Shown here piece after piece: positions 1-9,727 of a DNA stretch of 64,000 nucleotides (within the stretch, counting starts at the first letter, position 1; each line of letters starts with the position of its first letter). The stretch spans positions 1,240,001 through 1,304,000 of the forward strand of contig NZ_CP072983.1 in NCBI RefSeq assembly GCF_024397795.1, read 5' to 3'. The notes under the pieces are model-generated. The model was given only the letters and a program-made list of their open reading frames with translations, had not been told where the DNA came from and made no database searches. The stretch is from Lactobacillus intestinalis. Lineage in GTDB: Bacteria > Bacillota > Bacilli > Lactobacillales > Lactobacillaceae. The position numbers were made by a program, and so were the translations under genes.

Positions 1-1024
1 TACGTTCTGGAATATCCTCGCAAAAGACATCGGGATGACCAAAGTCACTATCTTGTGCAGCTAAATTTTCCCAGAGTTTCCAGGAACTGCCCTTTTTATG
101 CGTAATTGGAGCAGGATTATTTTGATCCCCATAAGTTGAAGATTCAGTAATTGAGCCATTAGTTACAAATACTAAATCATCAGGAGTTAAATCGATATCA
201 CTTTGCTTACCTTTTTTGGTCATGACAATCTTTTTAGCAATTTTCTTGCCATCTTTATGGTCAACAATTACGTTATCTACATGAACATCATAATCAATAT
301 GGACGCCATGATCTTTTAAGTAAGCTAAGACAGGTTTAACCATTGATTCATACTGATTATACTTATTAAACTTTAAAGCAGTAAAATCAGGCAATCCATC
401 AATATGATGAATAAAACGCATGCAGTAACGGCGCATTTCAGCTAGTGAGTGCCATTTTTCAAAGGCAAACATCGTTGACCAATATACCCAGAAATTAGTT
501 TCAAAAAATTCATCACTAAAGAAATCTTCAATGGTTTTACCTTCAATTTCACTTTCAGGAGTCATAATCAATTTCACAATTTCTTTAGAGCATTTACCTA
601 AACCATATTCTCCATCAGTAGGATAACGATTGCCACGTTTATAAATTAAACGACAATTTGAAGAGTTAGGATCTTTTTTATCAAGCCAATAATACTCATC
701 CAAATATGAAGCCCCCGGTACTTCCAAACTTGGAATTGAACGATACATGTCCCATAAACATTCAAAGTGGTTTTCCATTTCACGGCCCCCGCGAACTACA
801 AACCCTGCATTAGGACGGTCGGTTCCATCAAGGGAACCACCAGCTACAGGAAGTTCTTCTAAGATATGAATCTTGTCACCTTTCATCTTAGCATCCCTAA
901 TTAAGAAGACTGCAGCAGCGAGCCCTGCTAATCCACTACCAATAATATAAGCTGATTTATTATCTACACCTTCCGGCTTTTGAGTGTCTGCGAAAGCCTC
1001 ATAATTACCATTAGAATAATACAT
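1..1024 (-). CDS. ohyA: Oleate hydratase, 3' end outside window
   Basis: FAD-dependent fatty acid double-bond hydratase (oleate to 10-hydroxystearate), usually peripheral to the membrane. The reading frame starts at the ATG complementary to 1022-1024 (MYYSNGNYEAF) after an AGAGG ribosome site and runs leftwards out of the window, so only about the first 340 residues are visible. A dinucleotide-binding motif (GSGLAGLAAAVFL) and the GGRE segment are present. It is clearly similar throughout to the complete copy at 32398-34170 but differs at many residues, so it is a paralogue and not an assembly duplicate. No operon partner is visible. Confidence 0.9.
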   Translation of the reverse strand, partial: MYYSNGNYEAFADTQKPEGVDNKSAYIIGSGLAGLAAAVFLIRDAKMKGDKIHILEELPVAGGSLDGTDRPNAGFVVRGGREMENHFECLWDMYRSIPSLEVPGASYLDEYYWLDKKDPNSSNCRLIYKRGNRYPTDGEYGLGKCSKEIVKLIMTPESEIEGKTIEDFFSDEFFETNFWVYWSTMFAFEKWHSLAEMRRYCMRFIHHIDGLPDFTALKFNKYNQYESMVKPVLAYLKDHGVHIDYDVHVDNVIVDHKDGKKIAKKIVMTKKGKQSDIDLTPDDLVFVTNGSITESSTYGDQNNPAPITHKKGSSWKLWENLAAQDSDFGHPDVFCEDIPER

Positions 1025-1150
1025 ATGTATCCTCTTCTCTGTCTAAATATAGTATTTCATCTTCACTCCTAATTCTATTGAAATCGATTTCAAATATCAA
1101 TGCTTTTTACTTATTCTTATTTAACTTTACCCTTATCTAAAAAATAAAGC

Positions 1151-2041
1151 TCACCTTTTGAGCTTCATCCATAATCTCTGCATATCAAGTGGATCATCAA
1201 TTTTAATAATGATTTCTTCATCCCCAAATGGATCTGGATATTGTAAATAAAAGCAATTTAAGGCCTGACGTTCAAAATCATCCTCTGCTCCATATAATTC
1301 ATCCCCATACAAAACATGGCCAATGGCCTGCATATGCACCCTAATTTGATGAGTTCGGCCGGTAAGAAGCTGCAACTCAACTAAACTTGCATCCTCTACT
1401 TGATCGAGCACACGATATTTAGTTTGAGCACTTTGGCCAGATGAAACTATTCCTCGTTTAACTCCATCACTGATCTTGCCAATTGGTTTATCAACTATAC
1501 CTATCAATTCATTTGAAGCAAAATTCCCATGAACAATTGCATGGTATTTTTTAATAAAAATATCTTTGCTCAATTTACTAAAACGGGCATGTGCAATTGG
1601 GTTTTTTCCAACTAAAACCAAACCAGATGTATTGCGATCTAATCTAGTGATCACATGTGGCTTAACTGCTGTCTCACCCTTATTTTCAAAATATCCTAGC
1701 ATTCGATTAACCACTGCATCATCATCTTCATAACGCGAAGGAATTGAAAGTACGCCTGCATCTTTGTTAACCACTAAATAATCTTTACTTTCTTTTACGA
1801 TCTTTAGGGGACCATAAGACGGCTTTAACCAAGGATTTTCTTTTTCCTTGCCACTTACAAAAATAACTTCATCGCCTTCTTTTAAGTTATAACTTGTATA
1901 GCGACGTTTATGATTTACTAAAATCATCCCTTGATGATGCTTTGATTTATTTAAAGCTTGCCTGGAAAAACCATTCTTAAGTAAAAAGGCCCCTAATTTT
2001 TTGGGGTCTCTTTCTTTTACTGTTAATTTAAAGATTGCCAT
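1151..2041 (-). CDS. RluD-family pseudouridine synthase (YjbO type)
   Basis: Isomerises uridine to pseudouridine in RNA, most likely rRNA. A 296-residue protein; the catalytic aspartate is D135 in the RLDRNTSG motif, and a TGRTHQIRVH segment follows in the C-terminal half. I start at the ATG at 2041 because GGTGAG precedes it closely; a longer frame to 2104 would run deep into nadK and lacks a ribosome site. The gene overlaps the 3' end of nadK by 14 bases, so the two are translationally coupled. The nadK-pseudouridine synthase-relQ order is the conserved yjbM-N-O arrangement of Firmicutes. Confidence 0.9.
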   Translation of the reverse strand: MAIFKLTVKERDPKKLGAFLLKNGFSRQALNKSKHHQGMILVNHKRRYTSYNLKEGDEVIFVSGKEKENPWLKPSYGPLKIVKESKDYLVVNKDAGVLSIPSRYEDDDAVVNRMLGYFENKGETAVKPHVITRLDRNTSGLVLVGKNPIAHARFSKLSKDIFIKKYHAIVHGNFASNELIGIVDKPIGKISDGVKRGIVSSGQSAQTKYRVLDQVEDASLVELQLLTGRTHQIRVHMQAIGHVLYGDELYGAEDDFERQALNCFYLQYPDPFGDEEIIIKIDDPLDMQRLWMKLKR

Positions 2042-2831
2042 TGTTCTCACCAATAAACGCATCCTGAACACGTGACCAAAAATGGTGGTGACCAAAGCGA
2101 TCAAATTGAATCACATGCCCTGAAATACGATAAACAATTTTCTTAGCATTGCGTACATCAATTCTTTCACCATCAATAGTCATTACAAAATGATCTGAAT
2201 TAGGAACAATCGTAATCCATTGATCAGGTGCAATTACAATCGGAGCAGATAAAGTTCTAAACACCCGATTATTAATTGAAGCAATTTCTGTCATCTGCAA
2301 TGCTTTTAAGCGGGGATGAATTACTGCTCCACCTAAAGATTTACTATAAGCAGTCGAACCGGTTGGAGTTGATACACAAAGACCGTCTCCACGAAAATTT
2401 TCAAATAATTGATCATCAATATAAACGTTAGCTTCTAAAGTATGTGAAACTCGCTTAACCGCAGATTCATTAAGGGCCAAGTATCTCTTTTCTTCACCGG
2501 ATTCAGTAATTAAATTAACCTCCAATAACGGATATTTAGCTGATTCAGCTTTTCTTAGAGTGAGTGCATCCACCATCTTTTCAACATCATAATTGCGCCA
2601 ATCAGTGTAAAAGCCTAAATGTCCAGTGTGAACACCAATAAATCTAATGGAATCAACTTGATTTTCGTAACGATGGAAAGCATTAATTAACGTTCCATCC
2701 CCTCCGACTGTAATTACAACATCTGGATATTTAGCATCAAAGACTACATTTTTTTCTTCTAAACATTCTCTTAAATGCTTAACAACCTTTAAAGTCTTTT
2801 CATTGTTATTATGCGCAATCGTTACCCTCAT
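2028..2831 (-). CDS. nadK: NAD kinase
   Basis: Phosphorylates NAD to NADP in the cytoplasm. The 267-residue length is normal for Gram-positive NAD kinases. The phosphate-binding GGDGT motif is at residues 43-47 and the NAD-binding PTGSTAYSKSLGG segment lies near residue 155. The start codon overlaps the relQ stop (4-base overlap), and the end overlaps the pseudouridine synthase start, so relQ, nadK and the synthase form one tightly packed minus-strand operon. Confidence 0.96.
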   Translation of the reverse strand: MRVTIAHNNNEKTLKVVKHLRECLEEKNVVFDAKYPDVVITVGGDGTLINAFHRYENQVDSIRFIGVHTGHLGFYTDWRNYDVEKMVDALTLRKAESAKYPLLEVNLITESGEEKRYLALNESAVKRVSHTLEANVYIDDQLFENFRGDGLCVSTPTGSTAYSKSLGGAVIHPRLKALQMTEIASINNRVFRTLSAPIVIAPDQWITIVPNSDHFVMTIDGERIDVRNAKKIVYRISGHVIQFDRFGHHHFWSRVQDAFIGENNGNL

Positions 2832-3460
2832 GATTTTTCCTTGCCTTTATTTCTTGTAAAAATCTTCTGCGCCTCTTGGACTTCGTCTTTGATTGAGGAC
2901 ATTTCCTCGTCTAATTTATAAGCTGCTTCAGCAGTTGATTTTAATCGTTGAGAAATATCTTCTGGATAAGACCCTTGATATTTATAATTCAAAGTATGTT
3001 CAACGGTTGCCCAGAAATTCATCGCCAAGGTTCTAATTTGAATTTCTGCGATTAAATTTTTAGGTCCCTCAGGAAGATAAACTGTATAAGAAATTACCAT
3101 GTGATAGGAGCGATATCCTGATGGTTTGGCGTTTTTAATGTAGTCGCGCTCTTCAATTACTTCCATATCATCCCGTGCATGGATTAAATCTACCACATTA
3201 TAAATATCATCTACAAATTGACACACGATTCTAATTCCCGCAATATCCTGCATATCCGTTTCAATTACTTCAGGACTAATTACTCTTCGGGTCATTTTTT
3301 CTTTAATAGAGTCCACCGTTTTAACTCTACCAATTACAAATTCAATCGGTGAATGTTCACCTTTTGTCAAAAAACTCTGTCTAAGAGAACGAAATTTAAC
3401 TTTAAGTTCACGTACAGCCTCAGTATAAGGCCATAAAAAGTTATCCCAATCTATGTCCAT
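2828..3460 (-). CDS. relQ: RelQ-type small alarmone (p)ppGpp synthetase
   Basis: Stand-alone synthetase domain that makes (p)ppGpp/pGpp without a hydrolase domain; 210 residues, the normal length of the RelQ/YjbM family. Visible family segments include DIAGIRIVCQF, KPSGYRSYH and AEIQIRTLAMNFWA with an EHTLNYK tail. I use the ATG at 3460 (MDIDWDNFLW), preceded by AAAGGAA; a GTG at 3493 would add 11 residues but has no ribosome site. First gene of the operon with nadK, divergent from the CYTH gene. Confidence 0.94.
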   Translation of the reverse strand: MDIDWDNFLWPYTEAVRELKVKFRSLRQSFLTKGEHSPIEFVIGRVKTVDSIKEKMTRRVISPEVIETDMQDIAGIRIVCQFVDDIYNVVDLIHARDDMEVIEERDYIKNAKPSGYRSYHMVISYTVYLPEGPKNLIAEIQIRTLAMNFWATVEHTLNYKYQGSYPEDISQRLKSTAEAAYKLDEEMSSIKDEVQEAQKIFTRNKGKEKS

Positions 3461-3538
3461 GAGAAAAAATTCCTTTCTTAACCAAACACTCACATTTTAC
3501 CATATAATAATAAAAGAAAGATTGGAGAGAATTTTAAA

Positions 3539-4153
3539 ATGACACAAAATCGCGAAATTGAAGCAAAAACAATTTTATCAAAAACCGTTTATCAAAACAT
3601 TGTTAAAGCCTTTCCCGTAAAGGCCGACTTTAAACAAGAAAACTATTATTTTGATACTACTAAGAGTCTTTTAAAACATCACAAGATAGCTTTGAGAATT
3701 AGAATTTTCAAGGATCATGCCGAACAAACATTAAAAGTCCCTGATTTGCGTCCCGTTCAAAGCAAATTCCATGAAGTTATTGAAATAAATGATAAACTAG
3801 AATTACAGCAAGCTAGATCTTTAGTTAAGCAAGCTTCTAACGATGAAGAGATAACCTTTACTGGAACGGTGGGAGCTTATTTATCTAAACATTTCAGCAC
3901 ACAAAAATATCACTTATTGACATGGAGTAAAACTGAGCGTATTTTACTAAATGGACCAGAAAATTGCGAATTAACTCTAGATGCCACTTCTTACCCCGAT
4001 AGATTCGAAGACTATGAACTAGAGATCGAAAATACTGATCCTGCACTTATCAAAAAAGTCTTATTAATGCTTGAAAAAGAATATAACTTTAAACAAACAA
4101 ATTCAAACACTAATCAAAGTAAAATTGGACGTGCGTTTGCTCATCAGGATTAA
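3539..4153 (+). CDS. CYTH-domain protein (YjbK type)
   Basis: Member of the CYTH/triphosphate tunnel metalloenzyme fold, 204 residues. The diagnostic N-terminal ExExK signature appears as EIEAK at residues 6-10, and alternating charged strands such as YELEIENT fit the tunnel fold. The physiological substrate of Gram-positive YjbK-like proteins is not settled; an inorganic tri- or polyphosphatase role is only an inference. A GGAGAG ribosome site precedes the ATG. It is divergent from relQ with a short shared promoter gap, the neighbourhood usual for yjbK. Confidence 0.85.
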   Translation: MTQNREIEAKTILSKTVYQNIVKAFPVKADFKQENYYFDTTKSLLKHHKIALRIRIFKDHAEQTLKVPDLRPVQSKFHEVIEINDKLELQQARSLVKQASNDEEITFTGTVGAYLSKHFSTQKYHLLTWSKTERILLNGPENCELTLDATSYPDRFEDYELEIENTDPALIKKVLLMLEKEYNFKQTNSNTNQSKIGRAFAHQD

Positions 4154-4272
4154 AATGATATAAAATGATATATTAGAATATAATGTAGGTGTATATAAGC
4201 ATATTTTTTGTTTATCAATTTGTCATTTGCTAAAGTATCAATGAATAAATTATTCAACAGAGGTGTTTTAAT

Positions 4273-4902
4273 ATGTATGAGATTTTTCTCTTTATCAACC
4301 CAATTGGCATCTATTGCTATGACATTGAAAAGCAAATTCAAGATACAATAAAAGAGCTAGACGTTGATGCATGTTATCATTTCGTCCCTATTACGAATAT
4401 TAATGCAATCAAGGAAGATGTTTTTCGTAGACGTAAAGAATCTCAAAACGTCATTGAATTATCTAAATACACAATGGCTACCACGAGGGCTCTCCAAGAT
4501 TACCATGCAATTAAGCTAACATATGGTAATAAGAAGGCTAGAAAATTCATCTTTACTCTTCAACAAAAATTATGTAAAGATTGCTCACAATATAACATTG
4601 AATTACCAGGTCAGGTAATTGATGAATTGGGTTTAAATTCAAAAAAGATAAATAGTGTAAAAGATGGTGATTATATTAATGACTCCATCCATCAAGATCA
4701 AAAATTAGCAGAACAATGGAATATTACTAAGACTCCAACTACTGTGATTTTTAAAGAAAATGATGAAAGTTGTGGAATTTTACTGGAAGGAACACTCAAA
4801 CATGATGATCTAGTCAGTTTGTTAATCCCCGAACGTAAAATTATTGAACAACCTTCATTTTACGATAAAATGTTTTCAAATAATCATTTACGATTAATCT
4901 AA
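4273..4902 (+). CDS. DsbA-family protein, YjbH/Spx-adaptor-like
   Basis: Thioredoxin-fold protein of 209 residues. In Firmicutes the protein in this cluster (YjbH) is an adaptor that delivers Spx to ClpXP. The usual redox CxxC at the first strand is absent: the position reads NPIGIYCYD with one cysteine, which argues against an oxidase role. A separate CKDC pair lies at residues 101-104. The cis-proline-type TPT stretch appears late (ITKTPTTVIF). A clear AGAGGTG ribosome site precedes the ATG. Its end overlaps coiA tail to tail by 9 bases. The adaptor role is inferred from context, as spx and mecA are nearby. Confidence 0.75.
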   Translation: MYEIFLFINPIGIYCYDIEKQIQDTIKELDVDACYHFVPITNINAIKEDVFRRRKESQNVIELSKYTMATTRALQDYHAIKLTYGNKKARKFIFTLQQKLCKDCSQYNIELPGQVIDELGLNSKKINSVKDGDYINDSIHQDQKLAEQWNITKTPTTVIFKENDESCGILLEGTLKHDDLVSLLIPERKIIEQPSFYDKMFSNNHLRLI

Positions 4903-5739
4903 ATATTGACTTACGCTATCGATGTCTCCAGGTTTGCGCCACTTCTCAAAGGGTGCATTAGGTAAAGATTCTAAAGAAAGATGTTTTTGATAAAGTTTTT
5001 TGGCAATCTCTAATCCTAATTTGCTTTTTTGCTTAATTTGAATCTGTAAATACTCGCGCTGCAAATTTGGATTAACATGATAGACATTAAAATTAGGTTT
5101 AAAGTTCCAAAATTTTTGAATCCCAAGATCATCCAAATCAAAGCTTGCTATTTGATAATGTAGCTTGCGTGTAACGGGTTCTTGTAAGATATTAAATTTT
5201 AATCGAAATTGATCCTGTGTTGGATCAATTTCCAAAAAATATTGACGCCACGATTGATTTTCTCTCATGAATATCAATTGTGTCGTTTTTATTTTGTCCT
5301 TTAAGTAGTGACGTTGACCCACAATCCAAATATCAGTAATCCCCACTTGCCGATATAGAGCATGTCGATGATTAAATTCTTCCGTACTCAAAGGAGCACA
5401 TTGAACTTCAAATGCTAATTTAGGTGACGCCAACACATCGGCTCTAATTTGACCATCGGCTAATGGAATTTCAACTTGCGCATTAAATCCCGCAGCCGTT
5501 AGCGCAGATTTAAGCATCATTTTCGAATGATAGTGTTCTTCTTTTTCTCCCATCATATTATGGATTTTATTTAAATGTTTAAAAAATGGCATTTTTTGTT
5601 GAGAAATCACTAACATCATTCTTTTACTACAGCGTGGACAGCGGTAGTCTTCATAATTCAATCCCTTTTGATTGGTCATCACTAAATGAGCCTCATTAAC
5701 GGCAGTTACTAATCTTTTATTTAACATTGCTGCGTACAA
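4894..5739 (-). CDS. coiA: Competence protein CoiA-like
   Basis: CoiA-type competence protein, 281 residues, with an early CPRCSKRM cysteine pair and a nuclease-like core (RADVLASPKLAFEVQC, a D...ExQ arrangement of PD-(D/E)xK type). CoiA acts in processing DNA taken up by competent cells. The best start is the TTG at 5739 (MYAAMLNK) because a GGGG-rich site lies about 9 bases upstream; the next ATG at 5727 would leave that site too far away. Whether this strain is naturally transformable cannot be told from this window. Confidence 0.82.
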   Translation of the reverse strand: MYAAMLNKRLVTAVNEAHLVMTNQKGLNYEDYRCPRCSKRMMLVISQQKMPFFKHLNKIHNMMGEKEEHYHSKMMLKSALTAAGFNAQVEIPLADGQIRADVLASPKLAFEVQCAPLSTEEFNHRHALYRQVGITDIWIVGQRHYLKDKIKTTQLIFMRENQSWRQYFLEIDPTQDQFRLKFNILQEPVTRKLHYQIASFDLDDLGIQKFWNFKPNFNVYHVNPNLQREYLQIQIKQKSKLGLEIAKKLYQKHLSLESLPNAPFEKWRKPGDIDSVSQYLD

Positions 5740-5802
5740 AATTATCGCCCCGTAATTAAGTACGCAAAAAAGGACGAGATTTCTCTCGTCCTTTATTTGT
5801 TG

Positions 5803-6546
5803 TTAACATGCTTTACAGAAATAAGTTCTAATACTATTTAATGCATCTCGATATAAAATGCATTTGCTGGTACGCTTAATCGCATCTAACTTTTCATCAT
5901 TAATATTGATGCCGTATTCATTGGCGATAGCCCAAGCATCCGCTGGTTTTAATTCAGGGTAAATTTCATTAAGAAATGCTAACTCTAAGTAGTATTTGCC
6001 ATCTTCATAATACAAGCTTGAGGCCAAATCATTCACTTTTAAGTTATCGGCTAATTCAATCAAAGCACCCAAATCGTCAAATTCATAAGCATGATGATTT
6101 TGAAATTTCCAAAATTCCTCTATTTCGCTATCAGAAAGTTCTTCTTCATCAACCAAATTAGGATCTGATAGATTCACTTTATCATCATCTTTTGGATTTA
6201 AATCAAAGAAGTGCGGTGCTTGAGGTTTATCTTTAGCCTCTTGTTGATCCATTGAATTTTCAGCGGCTTCTGGTTTCAACATCTTTTGAAAATCACCAGG
6301 TTTCATTCCATTTACTTTACTAATCAAGAGGTCAAGACCTCCATTATTAGGCATTACCTGGAAAGTTACTGGAACATTATTTCCAAAAGTATGATCAGTA
6401 TCTACTTCATCAAGAATGGAATAAAAGAAACGTTGAATTTTTCCTTTATCCCCTAGTAAATCTAAAACTTTTAAGCCACGATCTTCAAGTTCTTTTTTAT
6501 CAATTCTAACTCGAATAGTATTTTCATCTATACGATTAACTTCCAT
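5803..6546 (-). CDS. mecA: Adaptor protein MecA
   Basis: ClpC adaptor that targets proteins such as the competence factor for degradation. 247 residues; the N-terminal MEVNRIDENTIRV segment and the acidic low-complexity linker (DDDKVNLSDPN, EELSDSEIEEF) before the C-terminal ClpC-binding domain are typical. ATG at 6546 is preceded by GGGGGTG, so the five extra residues of the longer frame are not used. The protein ends in FCKAC. It lies downstream of spx in the same orientation, separated by a terminator hairpin. Confidence 0.92.
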   Translation of the reverse strand: MEVNRIDENTIRVRIDKKELEDRGLKVLDLLGDKGKIQRFFYSILDEVDTDHTFGNNVPVTFQVMPNNGGLDLLISKVNGMKPGDFQKMLKPEAAENSMDQQEAKDKPQAPHFFDLNPKDDDKVNLSDPNLVDEEELSDSEIEEFWKFQNHHAYEFDDLGALIELADNLKVNDLASSLYYEDGKYYLELAFLNEIYPELKPADAWAIANEYGININDEKLDAIKRTSKCILYRDALNSIRTYFCKAC

Positions 6547-6603
6547 GATTGTCACCCCCATCAGTGGAATCTCTTTTATTGTAGCGTACTTTTCAGATAA
6601 AAT

Positions 6604-6634
6604 AAAAGCGTTAGTCTTGAAAACTAGCGCTTTT
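6604..6634 (-). terminator. Intrinsic terminator after spx
   Basis: Inverted repeat AAAAGCG...CGCTTTT with a loop near 6618, followed on the minus strand by a T-rich run (TTTATTTTATC). It separates spx from mecA transcription. Confidence 0.75.
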
Positions 6635-6644
6635 ATCGCCCTTT

Positions 6645-7043
6645 TTACAAGTCGGCGATCTTTTGAGCTTCTGCAAGTTCTAAACGACGTACTTTACGTG
6701 GTAGGAAGCGACGAATTTCATCTTCGTTATATCCAACCTGAAGTCTTCTATCGTCCATAATAATCGGTCTTCTCAACAAACTTGAATTCTTTTCAATTAA
6801 ATCAAGCAATTGATCAATTGATAAATCATCTAAGTTAACTTTGAGTTGTTGAAAAGCCCTTGAGCGTGTAGAAATTATTTCTTCAGTCCCGTTTTCAGTC
6901 ATACGAAGAATCTGAAGCAATTCAGCCTTCGTAAGTGGCTCTGAGAAGATGTTTCTTTCCTTATATGGAATGTCATGTTTATTCAACCATGCCTTCGCTT
7001 TACGACATGAAGTACAACTTGGTGATACGTATAAATTTACCAT
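6645..7043 (-). CDS. spx: Transcriptional regulator Spx
   Basis: Spx binds the RNA polymerase alpha C-terminal domain and reprograms transcription under thiol stress. 132 residues, the expected length. The redox switch CxxC is C10-T-S-C13. ATG at 7043 is preceded by AAGGAG; the longer frame to 7082 is not supported by a ribosome site. Its neighbours include the candidate proteolytic adaptor (4273-4902) and mecA, so synthesis and turnover factors for Spx are close together. Confidence 0.95.
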   Translation of the reverse strand: MVNLYVSPSCTSCRKAKAWLNKHDIPYKERNIFSEPLTKAELLQILRMTENGTEEIISTRSRAFQQLKVNLDDLSIDQLLDLIEKNSSLLRRPIIMDDRRLQVGYNEDEIRRFLPRKVRRLELAEAQKIADL

Positions 7044-7236
7044 AAGCTCACGCTCCTTAGAACAAGCATTAACTTCCCTCAACTCATTAACAAGTATAAC
7101 ACATTGGCTTTCTTTTTATAAGTTGTTCTTTTTAAGATTTCATTGAATTACTTGTTATATCTAATAATAACGGTAAAGGGTGAATTATTTGTGAAATTTT
7201 TATTGATTAAACCATAAGTTTATAATTACTCCGGCC

Positions 7237-7277
7237 AAAAAAAGAAGATCAGGCAATTAATTACCTAATCTTCTTTT
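7237..7277 (-). terminator. Terminator of ptsHI
   Basis: AAAGAAGAT...ATCTTCTTT inverted repeat with T-runs; the minus-strand T-run lies just after the ptsI stop codon. Confidence 0.8.
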
Positions 7278-7291
7278 TGTTTACAAGTAAG

Positions 7292-9025
7292 CTACTTGAT
7301 AAGCTTCTTCATTAAGTCTTCAACTAACTTTTCGTTTTCTTCAGCAGTTTCTGAAACGTAACATGCCTTGTTCGCTAATTCCTTAAGATCTTCAGTATTA
7401 AGCTTCTTCATCAAGCTTCTAATACGCAAGATTGAAGTTGCACTCATTGAGTATTCATCAAGTCCCATTGAAAGTAAAATTGGGAACATGATATTATCAC
7501 CAGCAGCTTCACCACACATACCACACCAAATACCGTTTTCATGAGCACCATCAATAGTGTGCTTAATCAAACGAAGTACGGATGGGTTATATGGTTGGTA
7601 CAAGTATGAAACATTATCATTACCACGGTCAGCAGCCATAGTGTATTGAATCAAGTCGTTAGTACCAATTGAGAAGAAGTCAACTTCCTTAGCAAATTGG
7701 TCAGCTAAAACAGCTGCAGCAGGAACTTCGATCATCATACCAACTTGTAAGTCGTCACTGATCTTAACGCCCTTCTTAACCAATTTATCCTTTTCTTCAT
7801 TTAAGATAGCTTTTGCCTTGCGTAATTCATCTAAAGTACCAATCATTGGGAACATGATACCAAGCTTACCGTATGCAGAAGCACGAAGCAAAGCTCTTAA
7901 TTGAGTACGGAAAATTTCTTCGTTCTTAAGTGAAAGTCTAATAGCACGAACACCCAAGAATGGGTTCATTTCTTCTGGTAAATCCCAGTAGTCAAGATGC
8001 TTGTCACCACCAATATCCATAGTTCTGATGATAACTTGCTTACCGTTCATACCTTCGATAACTTTCTTGTAAGCTTCGAATTGATCATCTTCGGTTGGGA
8101 AGTCTGAAGAATCCATGTACAAGAATTCGGTTCTGTATAAACCAATAGCTTCAGCACCGTTTTCGTGAACACCTGGCATATCGTTTGGAGTACCAATGTT
8201 AGCAGCAATGGTAAACTTCTTACCATCAGCAGTAACAGAAGGTTGATCCTTTAATTTACGCCATTCAGCTTTTTGCTTTAAGAAGTCTTCACCTTTTTGC
8301 TTGTATTCAGCAATTTGAGCTTCAGTTGGTTCAATGATTACATCACCATCAAGGCCATCAACGATTAACATTTGACCATTTTCAACATCCTTAGTGATTG
8401 AATCAGTACCAACAACAGCTGGAAGTTCAAGTGAACGAGCCATAATTGCTGAGTGAGCAGTACGACCACCAATATCAGTAACAAAACCCTTAACATATTT
8501 CTTGTTAAGTTGAGCAGTGTCACTTGGAGTTAAGTCGTGAGCTACAACAACAACTTCATGATCAATTGAAGCTGGATTTGGTAATTCTTTACCAAGTAAG
8601 TGGGCCATAATACGCTTTGAAACGTCGCGTACATCAGCTGCACGTTCTTGCATATATGGATTATCTGTCATTGATTCAAAAATTGAGATAAACTTTTGTG
8701 CAGTTTCATCAAGTGCAGCTTCGGCATTAATCTTTTGGCTCTTGATTTCATTTTCAATAGCGCCAGTAAATTCTGGATCATTCAAAATCATGAGGTGTGC
8801 TTCAAAAACTTGAGCTTCTTCTTCACCTAAGCTCTTCTTAGCAGTATCACGAATTTTTTCCACTTCTGCAGTTGAATCTGCGATAGCTTTCTTATAGCGA
8901 GCTACTTCATCTTCAACTGAATCTACTGTCTTTTTAGCAAATGAAAGATCAGGCTCTACCAAAAGATATGCTGGAGCAACGGCAATACCGTCACTTGCGG
9001 CAATACCTTTTAAAGTCTTGGTCAT
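7292..9025 (-). CDS. ptsI: PTS enzyme I (phosphoenolpyruvate-protein phosphotransferase)
   Basis: First phosphotransfer step of the sugar phosphotransferase system: takes phosphate from PEP and passes it to HPr. 577 residues, full length. The phosphorylated histidine is H191 in [13 protein letters not shown]; the PEP-binding C-terminal barrel includes [14 protein letters not shown] and a late GMCGEAAGD with a cysteine. Its ATG overlaps the ptsH stop in a TAATG junction, giving translational coupling. Confidence 0.97.
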   Translation of the reverse strand: MTKTLKGIAASDGIAVAPAYLLVEPDLSFAKKTVDSVEDEVARYKKAIADSTAEVEKIRDTAKKSLGEEEAQVFEAHLMILNDPEFTGAIENEIKSQKINAEAALDETAQKFISIFESMTDNPYMQERAADVRDVSKRIMAHLLGKELPNPASIDHEVVVVAHDLTPSDTAQLNKKYVKGFVTDIGGRTAHSAIMARSLELPAVVGTDSITKDVENGQMLIVDGLDGDVIIEPTEAQIAEYKQKGEDFLKQKAEWRKLKDQPSVTADGKKFTIAANIGTPNDMPGVHENGAEAIGLYRTEFLYMDSSDFPTEDDQFEAYKKVIEGMNGKQVIIRTMDIGGDKHLDYWDLPEEMNPFLGVRAIRLSLKNEEIFRTQLRALLRASAYGKLGIMFPMIGTLDELRKAKAILNEEKDKLVKKGVKISDDLQVGMMIEVPAAAVLADQFAKEVDFFSIGTNDLIQYTMAADRGNDNVSYLYQPYNPSVLRLIKHTIDGAHENGIWCGMCGEAAGDNIMFPILLSMGLDEYSMSATSILRIRSLMKKLNTEDLKELANKACYVSETAEENEKLVEDLMKKLIK

Positions 9026-9291
9026 TATTCAGCTAAACCTTCTTTTTTCATAGTATCTGCAATTGCGTCCAATGCGTCCTTTTCGTCATCACCTTCAGCA
9101 GTGATAGTAACGTCAGCATTTTGACCAACACCAAGTGACATAACGCCCATGATTGACTTCAAGTTTACAGACTTACCGTTGTATTCCAAGTTAATGTCTG
9201 AACCAAACTTTGAAGCTGCTTGTACTAACAAAGTAGCTGGACGTGCATGAATACCTGTTTCTGCAATAATATGAAAATCGCGTTTTTCCAT
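9025..9291 (-). CDS. ptsH: Phosphocarrier protein HPr
   Basis: 88-residue HPr. The catalytic phospho-histidine is H15 (GIHARPA) and the HPr-kinase regulatory serine is S46 (LKSIMG), so it should serve both sugar transport and catabolite control. ATG at 9291 follows AAGGAG; the longer frame to 9315 is not needed. A promoter for ptsHI can be placed at 9353-9381. Confidence 0.97.
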   Translation of the reverse strand: MEKRDFHIIAETGIHARPATLLVQAASKFGSDINLEYNGKSVNLKSIMGVMSLGVGQNADVTITAEGDDEKDALDAIADTMKKEGLAE

Positions 9292-9352
9292 TGTGAATAT
9301 CTCCTTTAAAATCAAAAAATTAAAACTGGTAATAAAATACCTATTCGGTACT

Positions 9353-9381
9353 AGATTATCATTTTTTCACGAATTGCACAA
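9353..9381 (-). promoter_or_regulatory. Probable ptsHI promoter
   Basis: On the minus strand a TTGTGC (-35) and TAATCT (-10) are separated by 17 bases and lie about 60 bases upstream of the ptsH ATG. Assigned by eye from consensus similarity. Confidence 0.5.
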
Positions 9382-9405
9382 CCATTATGTAACAGTTTTC
9401 ATTAT

Positions 9406-9588
9406 TTAATCATCGCTATTTACAGCGGTATAAATAATGCTTCCACCTCGTTGGGCTTTTCCTGTTATCGATTGCCGTTTTTCGTAATTTCTCAGAGTTT
9501 TTTGAAATTCAAAAGCGTTATTTGCTTCAACTTTATATTCCTTCAACTCTTTATTGACCAATTGGTCAAGAATTTTTTGATAATCCAC
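9406..9588 (-). CDS. Small hypothetical protein, 60 residues
   Basis: I do not recognise a named family. The product is charged and helical-looking (QKILDQLVNKELKEYKVE, then NAFEFQKTLRNYEKRQ), ending in SIIYTAVNSDD. It begins with GTG at 9588, with GGTGATAAAATA giving a ribosome site at good distance. It sits between ptsHI and the divergent clpE, in the same orientation as ptsHI but upstream of their promoter. Codon usage looks like the neighbours. Function unknown. Confidence 0.65.
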   Translation of the reverse strand: MDYQKILDQLVNKELKEYKVEANNAFEFQKTLRNYEKRQSITGKAQRGGSIIYTAVNSDD

Positions 9589-9727
9589 TATTTTATCACC
9601 ACACTTTTAAAAAGTTTATAATTTTTTATCATTGAATTCTACATTATATATTCTTTTTTCTAAAATATTACTATTTTTTGAAAGCATTATCACATTTTCT
9701 CTTACAAAAAATAAGCATTTTTGCAGT

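Noticed and set aside
4150..4341. Minus-strand frame over the start of the DsbA-like gene
   Set aside because: Overlaps the promoter and start of a well-supported gene, has no family resemblance and no ribosome site.
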